A DNA stretch of 64,000 bases from Heterostelium multicystogenum (Eukaryota; Evosea; Eumycetozoa; Acytosteliales; Acytosteliaceae): positions 101,469 to 165,468 of the forward strand of contig RCNN01000030.1 in NCBI GenBank assembly GCA_003667245.1, read 5' to 3'. Below the pieces are notes generated by a model. The model saw only the letters and a list, made by a program, of their open reading frames with translations. It made no database searches and was not told where the DNA came from. Of the stretch, positions 1 through 11,800 are shown piece by piece. The translations under genes were made by a program, and so were the position numbers. The first letter of the stretch is position 1. The number at the start of each line of letters is the position of its first letter.

Positions 1-509
1 TTGTTCGATTGCCTCTGGGTCATTGATAGGTTTAGTGGCATTTTCTTTCTTCTGAGAGAGCTGCATCAGCTCGTCGAATCTATTTGTAGCATCCTTCAAA
101 TCCTTCAGTATCTTTTCTTTTTGTATCTTTGAAATATTTGAACTTGGTTGTTTCAATTTATTTGAAATTAACTAGTAATAAATATATGGATTAATATCTT
201 TGTTACTATACATCATCAATAATATGTAACAATCTAACTATCGATTGATTATATTTGTATACCTTTAAATTATCACTGATTTCGACTTTCTTTTGATATA
301 ATTTTGAACGGAATGAGTTTGTATCTCTTGAGGTACCTAGTTCTCTGATTTGTTTCTCGAAAAAGGTGATATCTCCATATGTCTTTGATAAAAGCTGTGC
401 CAATGAATTTGGGTCATTTCTACAACAAATCAACTCAACATTAGAAACAATTTGACAATATATATATAAGTTTTACTTACCCACTTATCAAAGGTGTTCT
501 TTCAGTCAT
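1..509 (-). CDS. Syntaxin 7-type SNARE, N-terminal part (3' end outside window)
   Basis: This is the N-terminal part of an endosomal Qa-SNARE that acts in fusion of late endosomes and lysosomes. Three exons read in frame on the minus strand: 509-481 (MTERTPLISG), 419-263 and 171 to the window edge. Introns start GTAAGT and GTATAC and end in TAG. Exon 2 carries the start of the Habc helical bundle (QLLSKTYGDITFFEKQIREL). Exon 3 continues with charged helices (KEKILKDLKDATNRFDELMQ), as in syntaxin 7/12. The SNARE helix and membrane anchor would lie beyond position 1. The family is known for a very short N-terminal peptide before Habc, which fits the short first exon. Syntaxin 7 versus another Pep12-like Qa-SNARE cannot be separated without the missing part. 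Confidence 0.85.
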
Positions 510-1650
510 ATTTTATGCTAATTATTTATAAATAAAAATATATTATTATCGTGCAAAAATACAATAAAATAAAAACACAAAATATCTAGTTTTGTAGAAT
601 TCTAAACTTTATTTAGATATCTTTAAAACTATAGTCTAAAGGTAATATGATTATACTTTTTTCTTTCTTTCTTATATATACTATATAATTATTTTAACTT
701 TATTTAAAAAGAGAACTAATATATAATAATAATAATAATATTTACAACACCTTTAAACAGCAATAACAACAACAAAATAATAATCGTCAGTGAGTTGTCT
801 ACCAGTAACACAATTCAATTCCTTAATAATATCTCATTTTTTTAAAAATACACACTATTTTCAAATTAAGAATAAAAATGATTTCATTTGATTTTTAATG
901 ATTTTTTTACAAAAAGCAAAAAAAAACAATCTAAACTCACAAAGACATCTTAATAATGAAAGAATATCTCTCTTCTTGTGTTTGAATCTTTGGATTCTGC
1001 CGACCGAACCATCCAACCTATTCACTCTCTTTATCTTTCTTCGTCATCATTATAAAATATCTTTTTACTAAATCAGGATATAAATATTATATAATAATAT
1101 ATCACATAACATAATATTTTAATACATTTGATTCATGTCAATTGGTATTATTTAGTGATCATATTTGAAAAATGAGTCAAATGATTTGCAATACCTGGAA
1201 AACTAGAGTTTTGTTGACCTGTTTGTGTGATGTCATTCGTACAGTAGAGTATGAACTTCAAAATAATAGATGGGTATTGATTTTTTCAATAATTTATTTT
1301 TTGTTTTTTTTATTTTTGACTCAGATGTGCATGACATGAATGTTGTTGGGATGAGGTCAAGTGCATAATGATTCATAACTAACTTAAAATTAAAATTGAA
1401 TATTGTATTAATTAATAATTAGATTTATTATATTATTTTGTACAATTAAAATCTACATTCATACATACATACTTTTACATTCGATTTATATTCTAGATTA
1501 GTTAGAATTATTATTAGATTAGTTTATTTTTAGATCATTCCATTCATTCATTCTTGAAACAAACAATTTGGACAGCAGATTAGAAAGATTTGTTAGATTG
1601 TTAGATATAAATATAGATATATAGATATATAGATAAATAGATAGATAATC
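510..1650. other. Divergent intergenic region between syntaxin 7 and rer1
   Basis: No gene is supported here. The stretch is very AT-rich with poly-T and poly-A runs and an ATA/TAA repeat near 720-740. It must hold the promoters of the two divergently transcribed neighbours. A slightly more GC-rich block lies near 980-1045. Only short ORFs without codon bias occur. Confidence 0.6.
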
Positions 1651-2650
1651 ATGAATACTAGAACACCTACAACCATCTATGAAGGTGTACCAACTGCACC
1701 AAATGATCTTGCAACTTTGAAAACATTGGTTGCAAGAAAATATCAAAATCTCATTGAAAGAACTATTAGTTTCATTTTACAAAGATGGATTGCTCTTGCC
1801 GGTGTGTATCAACTATCGATTTGATATTCATCATCATCATCATCGTTGTCACAGAACATTAAGGTATCACGCGAGGTGGTGAAGGAACATATTAATTGAT
1901 GTAATGGAATTTGATATCTGTCTAAATCAATATCGATCAATAGTCTTGACTTGGTTTGGATCATATTGAATTGGAATCATGACAATCTACAAATTTGGCA
2001 TTAAATTGAATTTAGATCATATGTTATCTCCACATTGAGAGTGATGGCCATGAATGACGATGCTGACAAGGCGATGATGACAAGAAGAAGACGATGATGA
2101 TGAATGTTTGATTAGATTGAAAATACATCAGTTACTAATTATAATTATACTTTAAAAAAAAATAGTATTGTTTTTGATATATTTACTTAGAATCTATTTT
2201 GTTGGTGGATTCTATGTTGTTACATATGCACTTGGTATCTTTTTGCTGACACAGGTTATTGCTTTTCTTTCACCAAAATGGGATCCGGAATCCCAAGACG
2301 ACGGAATGACTCTCCCAATGAAGGGTGACGATGAAGCCAAGCCATTCGTTCGTAGATTACCAGAGTTTTTGTTTTGGTAAGTTTAGTAATCATACCATGG
2401 TATAATATTTCATAATTCATACTAATCAATAACATTAACCAACTGTAGGCACTCGATTTCTAAAGCTATTGTAATCAGCATTTTCTGTACTTTTATTCCA
2501 CTTTTGGATCTTCCAGTGTTCTGGCCTATCCTTTTGGTTTACTTTATCATTCTATTTACAGTTACAATGAGAAATCAAATTAAACACATGATCAAGCACA
2601 AATATATTCCATTCACCGTTGGAAAGAAGGTTTACAATACAAGAGATTAA
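1651..2650 (+). CDS. rer1: Rer1, Golgi-to-ER retrieval receptor
   Basis: Rer1 is a four-pass membrane protein of the early Golgi that returns escaped ER membrane proteins through COPI vesicles. Three exons join in frame: 1651-1801, 2166-2376 and 2449-2650, giving 187 residues, close to the family's usual length of about 190-200. Conserved Rer1 blocks are easy to see: [18 protein letters not shown], the DDGMTLP-type acidic loop, [21 protein letters not shown] and the basic C-terminal helix [12 protein letters not shown]. The first splice site was set by continuity of the second membrane helix: the reading [11 protein letters not shown] requires the acceptor at 2165, not the nearer TTAG at 2190. 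Intron 1 is 364 bases, the longest in the window. The gene diverges from syntaxin 7. Confidence 0.93.
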
Positions 2651-3081
2651 AGTTAGAAGTAAGGATCAATAAGAATAATAATAATAATAATTAAGAATGC
2701 CCCTCTATAAAAGAGATAGTAACAAACCCAATCAAAATCACAATTAATAAAAATAACATTATCAATTGACTGTCAAACCTGCCCCAATAACACTACTAAA
2801 AATCACTAAAATAGGTTTTTGCGGATCCATGATCAAAGATAAAATTTTATTCTTATTAATATTAAACTGCAAACTGCTGTTTTAAATTTGGCATTGGTGT
2901 GGTCATAATAAACAACAACAAACAATAAACAACAAACACAAAATCTTTTATCAATAAACAATTCTCTCAAAATCACTCCATTTCACTTCACTGCTTGATT
3001 AATAGATAGATAGATAGATCATAGAATTAGATATATAATAATATATATCTAAATGTTAGTATACATAAATTCATCATCATC
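2651..3081. other. Intergenic region between rer1 and the CLU/LRR gene
   Basis: About 430 bases that serve as 3' flank of rer1 and promoter of the next gene. The sequence has AATAA/ATAAT repeats near 2675, a short ATAG tetranucleotide run near 3001-3017 and a CAT run just before the next start codon. No ORF or RNA is supported. Confidence 0.6.
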
Positions 3082-6000
3082 ATGGCAAATAATAATAAAT
3101 TTATTTATACTGATATAAACAGCAGTAACATCGATAACTATAACAACAACAATAACAATAATAATAATAATATTAATAATTATAATAATCATATAAATAG
3201 ATGTGATGATGAATTGTTTAGTCAAATGGGTCTACATCAATATTACCAAACAAGGAAACATTATAATAGTCATATGAATTCAAATGCAGATTCAAGTTCA
3301 CAAAACGGTGAAAATTTAATATCTTCTTTCTCCACAGAATCAACCAGCTCCGTAATAGAGCTAATTCAACCATTGACCTATGATAACGCTATCCCTTCGG
3401 AGCTTAGAATGTCACCCAGATCCCTTGCCAACTCGACGCCTTCACTTAGGTTGTTTCGGCCCAATAATACTCTAACGAAATCCGATAATCAAATTGACAA
3501 CAACGTTTATATGTTGAAAAGTAAGTAACAAAGGTAGTACAGCCAGCAGCCAATCGTCGACGCAAACAACTTAAACCATTACCATCCTAGGAACATGGAA
3601 TGAAACCTTCCAGGAGCTAATTGCCCAGCAAGATTCCGAAAAAAAGATGATCGAGTTGAATAGTTTGTTTCAGGAATTCATTGAGACCGCCAATAGATAC
3701 GGCAAGATCATCATTGCCGAGAGAAATCTTAAGACTGGCAAGACTATAAATCCAATTGATGCAGGCGGATATGCTGGTGGAGTTAAGTATCAGTCACAAG
3801 TAAGTTGTCCTTGTATACTATTATCTTGGTGAGAAAATCAAATCAACTAACAGCAACCATTGGTTGTAGAATATATTTTTTAAGTTTGCCAAGGACGTTG
3901 AAGGCCAAAACAAGACATACATATATGGAGGACAGAACGGACCTAACCATGAGAAGGCACAGAAAAGCCAAGGCCTAGAGTTGAAGGCCTACAATCGATA
4001 TTTCGATTTCTTTTGGAACTCTTCTGGCAATGAAGGCACATCTACTCCATCCATTTTGTCACCTCCTAACTCTCCACTTCACGCACCAAGATCACAACAT
4101 CCAACATCTCCACCATCTCCATCTTTAAAACAAGATGACGATAACAATAACAACAACAACAATAACAACAATAATAACAACAACAAAAATAATGTGAATA
4201 GCAACAGCAGGAAACCAATTATACATTTACCTTTGATGGCACTGATAGATTATTGTGGACATCGTCTGTTGGCAGTATCAGAATTACCAATCGGTCATCA
4301 TACTTTGGTTTATGGTTCATCTGATGGTGGTATTGTAAGTATAAGTTCCAAACAATATCAAGGTCCAATCGCTTGACTAATTGGTTTCATAGACTGTAAG
4401 TAACACCGAAAAAGAGGTTAGTGATGAAATGGCAAGGTTTGCAGAGTACTATAATATATCGAGTCAGAAATTCAACTCGGTTAGCGGTGCAGAAACACTG
4501 CACAGTGCATTCGATGTTGAAGTACATCGTGGAAAAGACAATAGATATTATATTATTGACCTGGCTAGGACATTTCCACCACTTTCCAGCATTTTCAACG
4601 GGTCGTAAGTATTGGGAGCTCATCAACAGGTTGTGGACACCATGATATTGACACTGCTTTCTACACGTAACAGATCAGAGCCAGATAAAATGTATAAGTT
4701 GATGAGACCAGAGTTTTGTAGAAAGATGAAGACCAGCAACAATACTCGTATACAGGAGGCTCAAAAAGACCCAGAGCACCGTTTAGAATTGTTCCCCAAG
4801 GTTTCGCCAGATGTTTTTGTTTCGGCATCTGATCAATGCACTGCCTCAAACAAGCAGGAGATCGAAAATCTGGTTCATACAATGAAGAAAATTGTCATAC
4901 CCAATAAAGCCACTCAGTTGGATAATGAAATTAAAGGTCCCAGCGAAAAGGTCTTCTCAGAAGACGATATGCGAGCTAGCGGATCTGTTAAAGTGCTTGA
5001 CAGTTTCCTCTATGAAATATCGCAACAAGACCAAGAGGATGTCAACGTTTACCTATCAAAGTCATTCCAAATCGAAAGTATCATCAACTTCCTTCATGCT
5101 TCAGGTATCAACATACGCTATCTTGGCTTTGTAATCACCAAGTTAACTGAGCGCTCTCTCATTCAGATTCTCTACACTGAGATGGTTGCGAGAACCTTCA
5201 AGAGAACTATTAGGTAATTATAAATTAGTAGTAGTAGTTCTAATGCTAGCCTAGCATAGTTGTCTAACTTTACTTTCCTTCTTATAGGAACCAAATTGGA
5301 TCATTAGACAACCAGTATGGATCCTATAGCACTGTTGCCAAGACGATATTTTCTAATACCATCGAGTTTATCCAACGCACTGACGCATCTCCTTCTGTCG
5401 ACAAATTCTGGAAATCATCTGATCAGTTGGACTTTAAGCATTGCCTCATGATATGCTTTGAGTCAAGTATGACACCTGAACAATTCAATGAGTAAGAGTT
5501 GAGCTGATACTAAAGTTTATTCAAATAACTGACTTGATTACTATTCATGATTCGTTCACTGGACAGTCCTAATTTTGACATTAGATCATGTATTGATATA
5601 AAGCTTTTGGTATACAGACTGATAAAGCTATTCAATGTACAGGTCAATCCCAAGTCGATGGAAATGTTTTTAAATAACTCCAACTATTGCTTGAAGCGAT
5701 CGGACCTGGGTGACTTTGACTCCATCGTCAAGTATCCTGCATTCATCGATTACAATGCTGGAATGTATCATTTGTTGTGTGCCAAGAAATTGATTGAGAG
5801 CAAATCAGCGAATCGTGCCGATATTCACAATATGCTTGATGAGGCAAAGACAAAGCTGTTACGTGCTAGACGTTCTCTTCCAACTGATCCAAAAACGCTG
5901 TCAAACTTGGCCTATATAGATTTGCTCAAATCGTTCTTGACTACAGTCTCTGAAGATTCTATCCGCATGCTTCGTCAATCGATGGTATTTCTTCAATCGC

Positions 6001-7886
6001 TCTCCTCTAAATCTGGATCGATCAGCTCACAGTTGGTTCTCGCAAGTTTCGATTTGGTCATACACTATGCTCACCTAGGATCTGTTTACTTGAATCATAC
6101 AGCCAACTACTTCTTGGAAGGAATTAAGTACTTGAAGCAAGGAGTGAAAAATTATCCTGACGATGCTATTTCCAACTTCATGGATAGTATTCTTATTCTC
6201 TTCAACATATCGAATGACGAACATGCCAATCCAACTCTAGAGCGATGGAAGAACTATATGTACATCCTTTTTGGAATGGTAGTTAATGGATCTTCATCGT
6301 CGCGTCAGAGACTTGAAGATCTATTCAGAAACCATTTCAGTGGCGTGGAATCAATCCGTATGTTTAAGGAAATCGATATGAAAGTAATGAAAGTGGTTCA
6401 GAGAAATGAACAAAAAGAAAAGATGAAGCAGTTGCGTCAGCATATCCCTTGTGATCCATATGTTGAATCACAACAATCCAACTCTAGCAAGACTCGTGTG
6501 GCAGACGATAAAAATAAAACTCTCCTCGACATGATGGCCTTGATAGTCCCCAATGTCAAAAAGTTTGATATGGTCGACAGTAATATTGCTACACTCTACA
6601 GGCGAAATGGAGATAGAAAAGAATGTATCTTCCCAAACTTGGAGTCACTATCGATCGCTTTTAATGAAAGAGTTGACAACTCTGGTATTCAGTTGATCCA
6701 GGAGACCCTAAAGGAAATTCTGAATGAACAATCAAAACTCCAAAGTTTCAAATTGATTTGTAACCAACAACTTAATCCTCAAATAGAATTGCAGAATCTT
6801 AAATCGCTGTACTTATCCATGCACTTGCAAGACGAGTTTTTCAGAGACAGTTTCAATCCAAGTAATTTGGAAAATTTGACTTTGATCGACCACCCAGACT
6901 TTGATATCTACAGGACAGTCTATAGAGAACCCAATCTCTCCGATGTTTGTCTTAACAAACTGTTAAGCAAATGTGGGAAACTGAAAAGTCTAACTTTGTC
7001 ACTACATTATGTTACTGAGATCGCATTCCGAGGAAATCTGCCATTCATTCAACATCTTGAAAGCATTTCTTTAAGTCATTGCGGCAAGTTGACTTCCACT
7101 GTAATTTTAAAACTAGTCCAAAGTGCCAAAAATCTTGTGAGCTTAGATCTTACAATGACCGAAGTTACAAATGAAATAGTTAAAACAGCAATTAACTATA
7201 CTTCATTAAAGTCCCTTAAAATAGTACCAAAAACCTATGAGAGTGACTCTTGTTACTTTTCCCAACGACCATGTAACTGTGAAGATCTCATACAGCAATT
7301 TAATGAATCTCAAAAAATTTTGAAATCACTCACAGTGCTACATCTTCCAAGATTCACTACATTAAATCCTCAAATCTACAAAGATCTCTGGTCATTGCTT
7401 GGTATGTTAACAAACCTCGAGGAGTTGGCTCTTCCACCCCACATAAGTTTGGTCAATATGCTCGCAAATCGACCAGATGAAAAAGACAAAGATTGGAGAT
7501 ACCACCAAATTGAACCGCCTATTCTTCCAATACTCACAAAGTTAATTCTCACTGATATTACCATATCAACTAAGGCTTCATTCAAGAATTTACTGCAAAT
7601 GGCACCCAGATTGGTCTCACTGGCCATCCGTGGTTCCTTTAAACTGATGTCAAACAACCAAAGCGAAACAACCAACCTTACTCCACTTTTCCCACTCCTC
7701 AATCAAATCAAAGAGTTGGAAATTTCAATTTCGGATATCGAGGACGACAACAAATTCTTCAGAGACCTACTCAAAACATGTACATCACTCTACAGTCTAA
7801 AATATATGACACATGAAATCAGTGCAGCATGGTTTATCGACAAAGATTTTCCACTTGTACAAATTGAAAAATCAGTCCTCAAGTAA
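3082..7886 (+). CDS. CLU-domain protein with C-terminal leucine-rich repeats
   Basis: Seven exons (3082-3520, 3591-3799, 3870-4334, 4393-4604, 4674-5213, 5288-5491, 5567-7886) join without a break to 1462 residues. The N-terminus has an Asn run. Residues about 216-430 match the CLU domain of clustered-mitochondria proteins: YGGQNGP, LIDYCGHRLLAVSELP, LVYGSSDGG, YYIIDLARTFPP. The block GINIRYLGFV, also typical of CLU proteins, follows later. A helical TPR-like stretch lies at about 750-900 (YNAGMYHLLCAKKL...). From about 1045 onward there are leucine-rich repeats of the LxxLxLxxx type. Classical Clu/CLUH binds mRNAs for mitochondrial proteins and keeps mitochondria dispersed. This protein is a divergent paralogue with an added LRR module, so its exact role is unknown. 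The exon 4 donor at 4605 was chosen over a 25-base alternative because it restores frame with a 69-base intron. Confidence 0.85.
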
Positions 7887-8082
7887 TGATCTACTAAATA
7901 AAAGAAATCAATTTTATAAGTATAATCATTGGTCCATTTTAAGTTAGTATTGGGAATTGAATTTCTTGAAAATAGGATATTTTCAAGATTCATTTTTATT
8001 TTTAATTTTTTTTTAAATGACTTTTAATATAATATAACTTGATTAAACTATTTAGGAAAATCACATTTAGTATAATTACAGG

Positions 8083-8719
8083 ATGAGTTTCGACATCTAC
8101 AAGCTCGGGAGTGGGTATATCTACCGCTTCCACAACAACAAAATCAGGAACTGTTGTTGCAAGCAATGTGACTCCACCAACTCCATCTTCTCCTTCTACA
8201 CCTACCAAAGAAAAGAAAACCATTGAAACTATTCCAGGATTCTTACCTTTCAAATCCAACACTATACAGATTGTTAACCACAGTACTGAGGCTTTGGTAT
8301 CTTTGATAAAGATGGACCCAAACGCACACTATTACAGTGAGGTTACTCTTGGTCTTGGTGCCACTCCTACATCGATGGCTGGTATCAATGGCACACTCAA
8401 GAAAGAAGTTAAGCAAACTGCACCCATCCAACGTATCAATCTTCGGGTAGAAAATAAAATACATGAGATCGACATCGACGGTAGCAAAGCTTATGTCTCT
8501 GTATTTAAACTAGCGAGCTCTGGTGACCACTATCTAGGTGTCATTGAGGATCGTCTTTTAAAAAAAGGAAAAGTATTGAATATCAATCAAAATCACATAA
8601 CCGACTTAACAACTCCTGGTTTCAATATTACACACTATGATTTACTCTTCAATAAGATTACTCCTTCTTCACCCAACTCTGGGAGCTCCACACCCAATAC
8701 CACTCCAAATTCTCCATGA
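8083..8719 (+). CDS. Unknown Ser/Thr-rich protein, start unresolved
   Basis: I do not recognise this gene. An open frame runs from about 8087 to the stop at 8717-8719. The N-terminus is Ser/Thr/Pro-rich (TPPTPSSPSTPTKEKK) and is followed by about 150 residues with regular hydrophobic spacing (SNTIQIVNHSTEALVSLIKM, YVSVFKLASSGDHYLGVIED) that suggest a beta-rich globular domain. It ends in another Ser/Pro/Asn tail. The only nearby ATG (8083) is one frame off and the coding frame has a TGA at 8084-8086. Either a short upstream exon or a one-base error near 8083-8087 is needed. The gene sits 0.2 kb after the CLU/LRR gene on the same strand and converges with nup160. Confidence 0.55.
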
Positions 8720-8846
8720 AAACAAAGTAATCTTTGTAAAGTAACATAATGTATCTTAGATTTGTAATTAAGTTGTAAAGTTAAAATAATAAATGCTCTA
8801 TCAAAGTTGAACAGTGTACACTTTCTTTTGAAATCGTTTATTTAGT

Positions 8847-11800
8847 TTATTGGTTTAGTTCATTTAAAAGTTTGAGGTATTTATCCAAAGTTGTCTTTAT
8901 AGTTTCAATATAGGCTCTAAGTTTTGGTTTTGCTTTGTCTTCAAGTGCTCCACTGTTTGCCAGCTTCTCCAATTCCATTAAGAATTGATTGATGGTATTG
9001 TAAGGTAGATTTATATTCATCTTACAGTCTAGTTGCTGTTTTTTGTTGCTTGGACAATTTGATTGTTTTCTAAAATATTAAGATTGATGAGTTAGTTAAA
9101 ATACGCAGTTGTTGGAGAGAAAACTGGTTACTTACATCTGCTGCAGCCAAGAGATCTAAAAGTGTATGTATTGCTTCCTCAATTCTACCATACTGGAAAT
9201 AAAGTTTGAATAGGATTTCTTCTCTACCATTCTTGAACCATTGCTTAAGCCAGTTAGGTATGTCGACACGCTGCGAGATGTTGCTGCTGTATGAGAGTAT
9301 AGTGTCAACGACCAATTCGTGATAACGAGATTGGCCACGTTTGCAAAGAACTTTCTCTGCTATAAACTTGCTTCCATCGGCATTCATTGAACCTACTACT
9401 ACAACAGGATATCCTTCCTTGTAGAAATGTGGCATTCTATGGTGATACTGAACATCAAGATAAATTGGTTGACATCGGATGCAATGCGGAATTCACTTCC
9501 ACCGTCGGCAGTAGATCTCACACTGTCTTTCATAATGACTCCATACATACTGCAGAGGACAGACTGATTTTTAGTTGAACAAAGTTGCTGTTGACTTGAG
9601 AGGGCGTTAAGCACTGGCTGTCTTCGTTGGTGTCATACTTCTCCAAATACTTTTCAAGCAGTTTCCATGCAATCTGTACGTTTGTCATTATAGAATTGGA
9701 TGGCGGATGACTCGAGTGCTCCCTGGTTGGCAAATGGATTCTCAGCTGGATTCAACTGGAATTCAATGCATTTGAGGGCAAATGATTGGAACACGTTTCC
9801 AAGATCCATATCATTTGTAATGGCCAATGAGAATGACTGTTCGATCAATCCGTATTTCAAGAGTTCGTCCAACAATTGCTTTGGTGACAGATGGTCGCTA
9901 ATTGCACTGTCAAATCTTCTTAACATGTGGCACGATTGATAGTAGATATACTCTTTCTCCAAATCTGATTTCCATACAATTTGAACATGTGAATCGTTCT
10001 CTGTTTGCCAATCAAGCATTTCACTGCTCATCACATCCTTCACTGAATCGGAACCATTTCCACTGTCTGAAACTGAAAGATCCAATACATTCTGGTTGAA
10101 CTGACGATCACTGGATTTCGGTGATGTAACGATTGATGTGGGAGCCATCTTTCTCTTTGATTTCTTACCCTCTTTGAAGCTAGAAATATCGATTGGAATC
10201 CAACGATTAGCACTGTCTGGAACGAGGGCGAGTGCATTAATGGCCAATGATAAATAGTCCAGCTTTAACTTGTAGAGGCTCTCAACATCAAAGCATCCTT
10301 TTCTAATAGATGGATGTGACTCCATCAATATTCTTTGTGCCTTTTCATAGATAACCATTGCAGCTGTTTAGTAGTAGAAGTCGGTGGTTAGATATCGGTA
10401 AATCCCATTTTTCCCTATCAATTGAATAAATAGTACTTACCACCTCTGTAATTTGATCTGCTTATCTTCAATGTGTAAAGAATAGAATAATAATCTGGCT
10501 TCAATGTCAGGTCCTGACTCTTTGCTTTGGCCAAAAGCATCTCTTCGACTTGTTGATAGGTTCCAACAAGAGGAAGCGACACCAACTGAGCGATATGGTT
10601 GTTCTCACAAAGATGAATGAGCAAACGATGGAGACAATCCATTGATCCACCACTGTCTGGGTTATTTACACTTGCAATATATGCCAAATCATATTGAGAT
10701 ATCTTCAATGAATATTTGAATATATTTGAATAGATATTTGACTTAGGTAAAGAGTGAGCATAGTAATGATGTTAATAATAATCCTGAAAAGTCTTCAGAC
10801 TGTTGAAAAGTTTCTGAGATTCAATCCTACTATTATACATACAATCTTTGTTTGAATCTCTTGGTTCTGGCTATCGATGGAATCGGTGTAGAATTTAATG
10901 GACAAAAGCGATAGTTGTATGACATATTCCAATTGGTTTCTGAGCTCAAATATCTTGGAGCACTTTAAGAAGAACTTGGAAATGAGGCGATCGGTTGAGT
11001 TACGATCACTTTGGGCACTGTTCATAAGAGACTTTTCGCAGAAGATGGGCGGTACCAGTTCGTCATCCGGTATCAACACAACACGCAATAGATGATCGTC
11101 AATGATTCCTGGTGTGGATATGATTGTCTCTGATGCTTTGATGAATATTTCGTAGGCTTCTTTATACTTTGAGAAGTGTGCAAAGCATAGACCCATCAAA
11201 TAATAATATCCTTTAATATTGTTGTAAAAGTCGTTTTCATTGATTGTCGTTAAAAGTACCTATTGGTTGGTTTAATACGATGTTAGTTGGTCAAATTAGA
11301 AGATCTCTAGTGTATTGTCTCGAGATAATAAACAACAAAAACAACAAGAATACTTACTGATAGCTGCTTATATTGAGATTGTTCGGTTAGATAGTTGGCA
11401 ATTGGATATATTGTCGACAGTAAATAGATGAGACGATCCGTTTGAACATCAAGATTGTTGATGAATGTATGGTTTTGGGCTGATGTAAATTGTGTAATAT
11501 AGTTGGCAATAAGTGTGTATATCATCGATGTCTTTAGAATATGTGTTGTTGAATCGGATAGATACATCTTTCCCATATCTACAACTCTGTATTATAGTGA
11601 TTGTGATGAATTGGTTAGATTAAGTTCAAAGGTGACAGCACCTAGCTTGCTGTTGGTGTATTATATACTTACTCTGAGGTATTTGATGAGGATTGCTGTG
11701 ATGGCTGTGATTGTGATGGATAGTAGATTTGATTGGTGAACCAATTCATGATGTGATAGGTCTTTAGAAGTGTGTAGCATCTAGGGATGATTCTGTTGTC

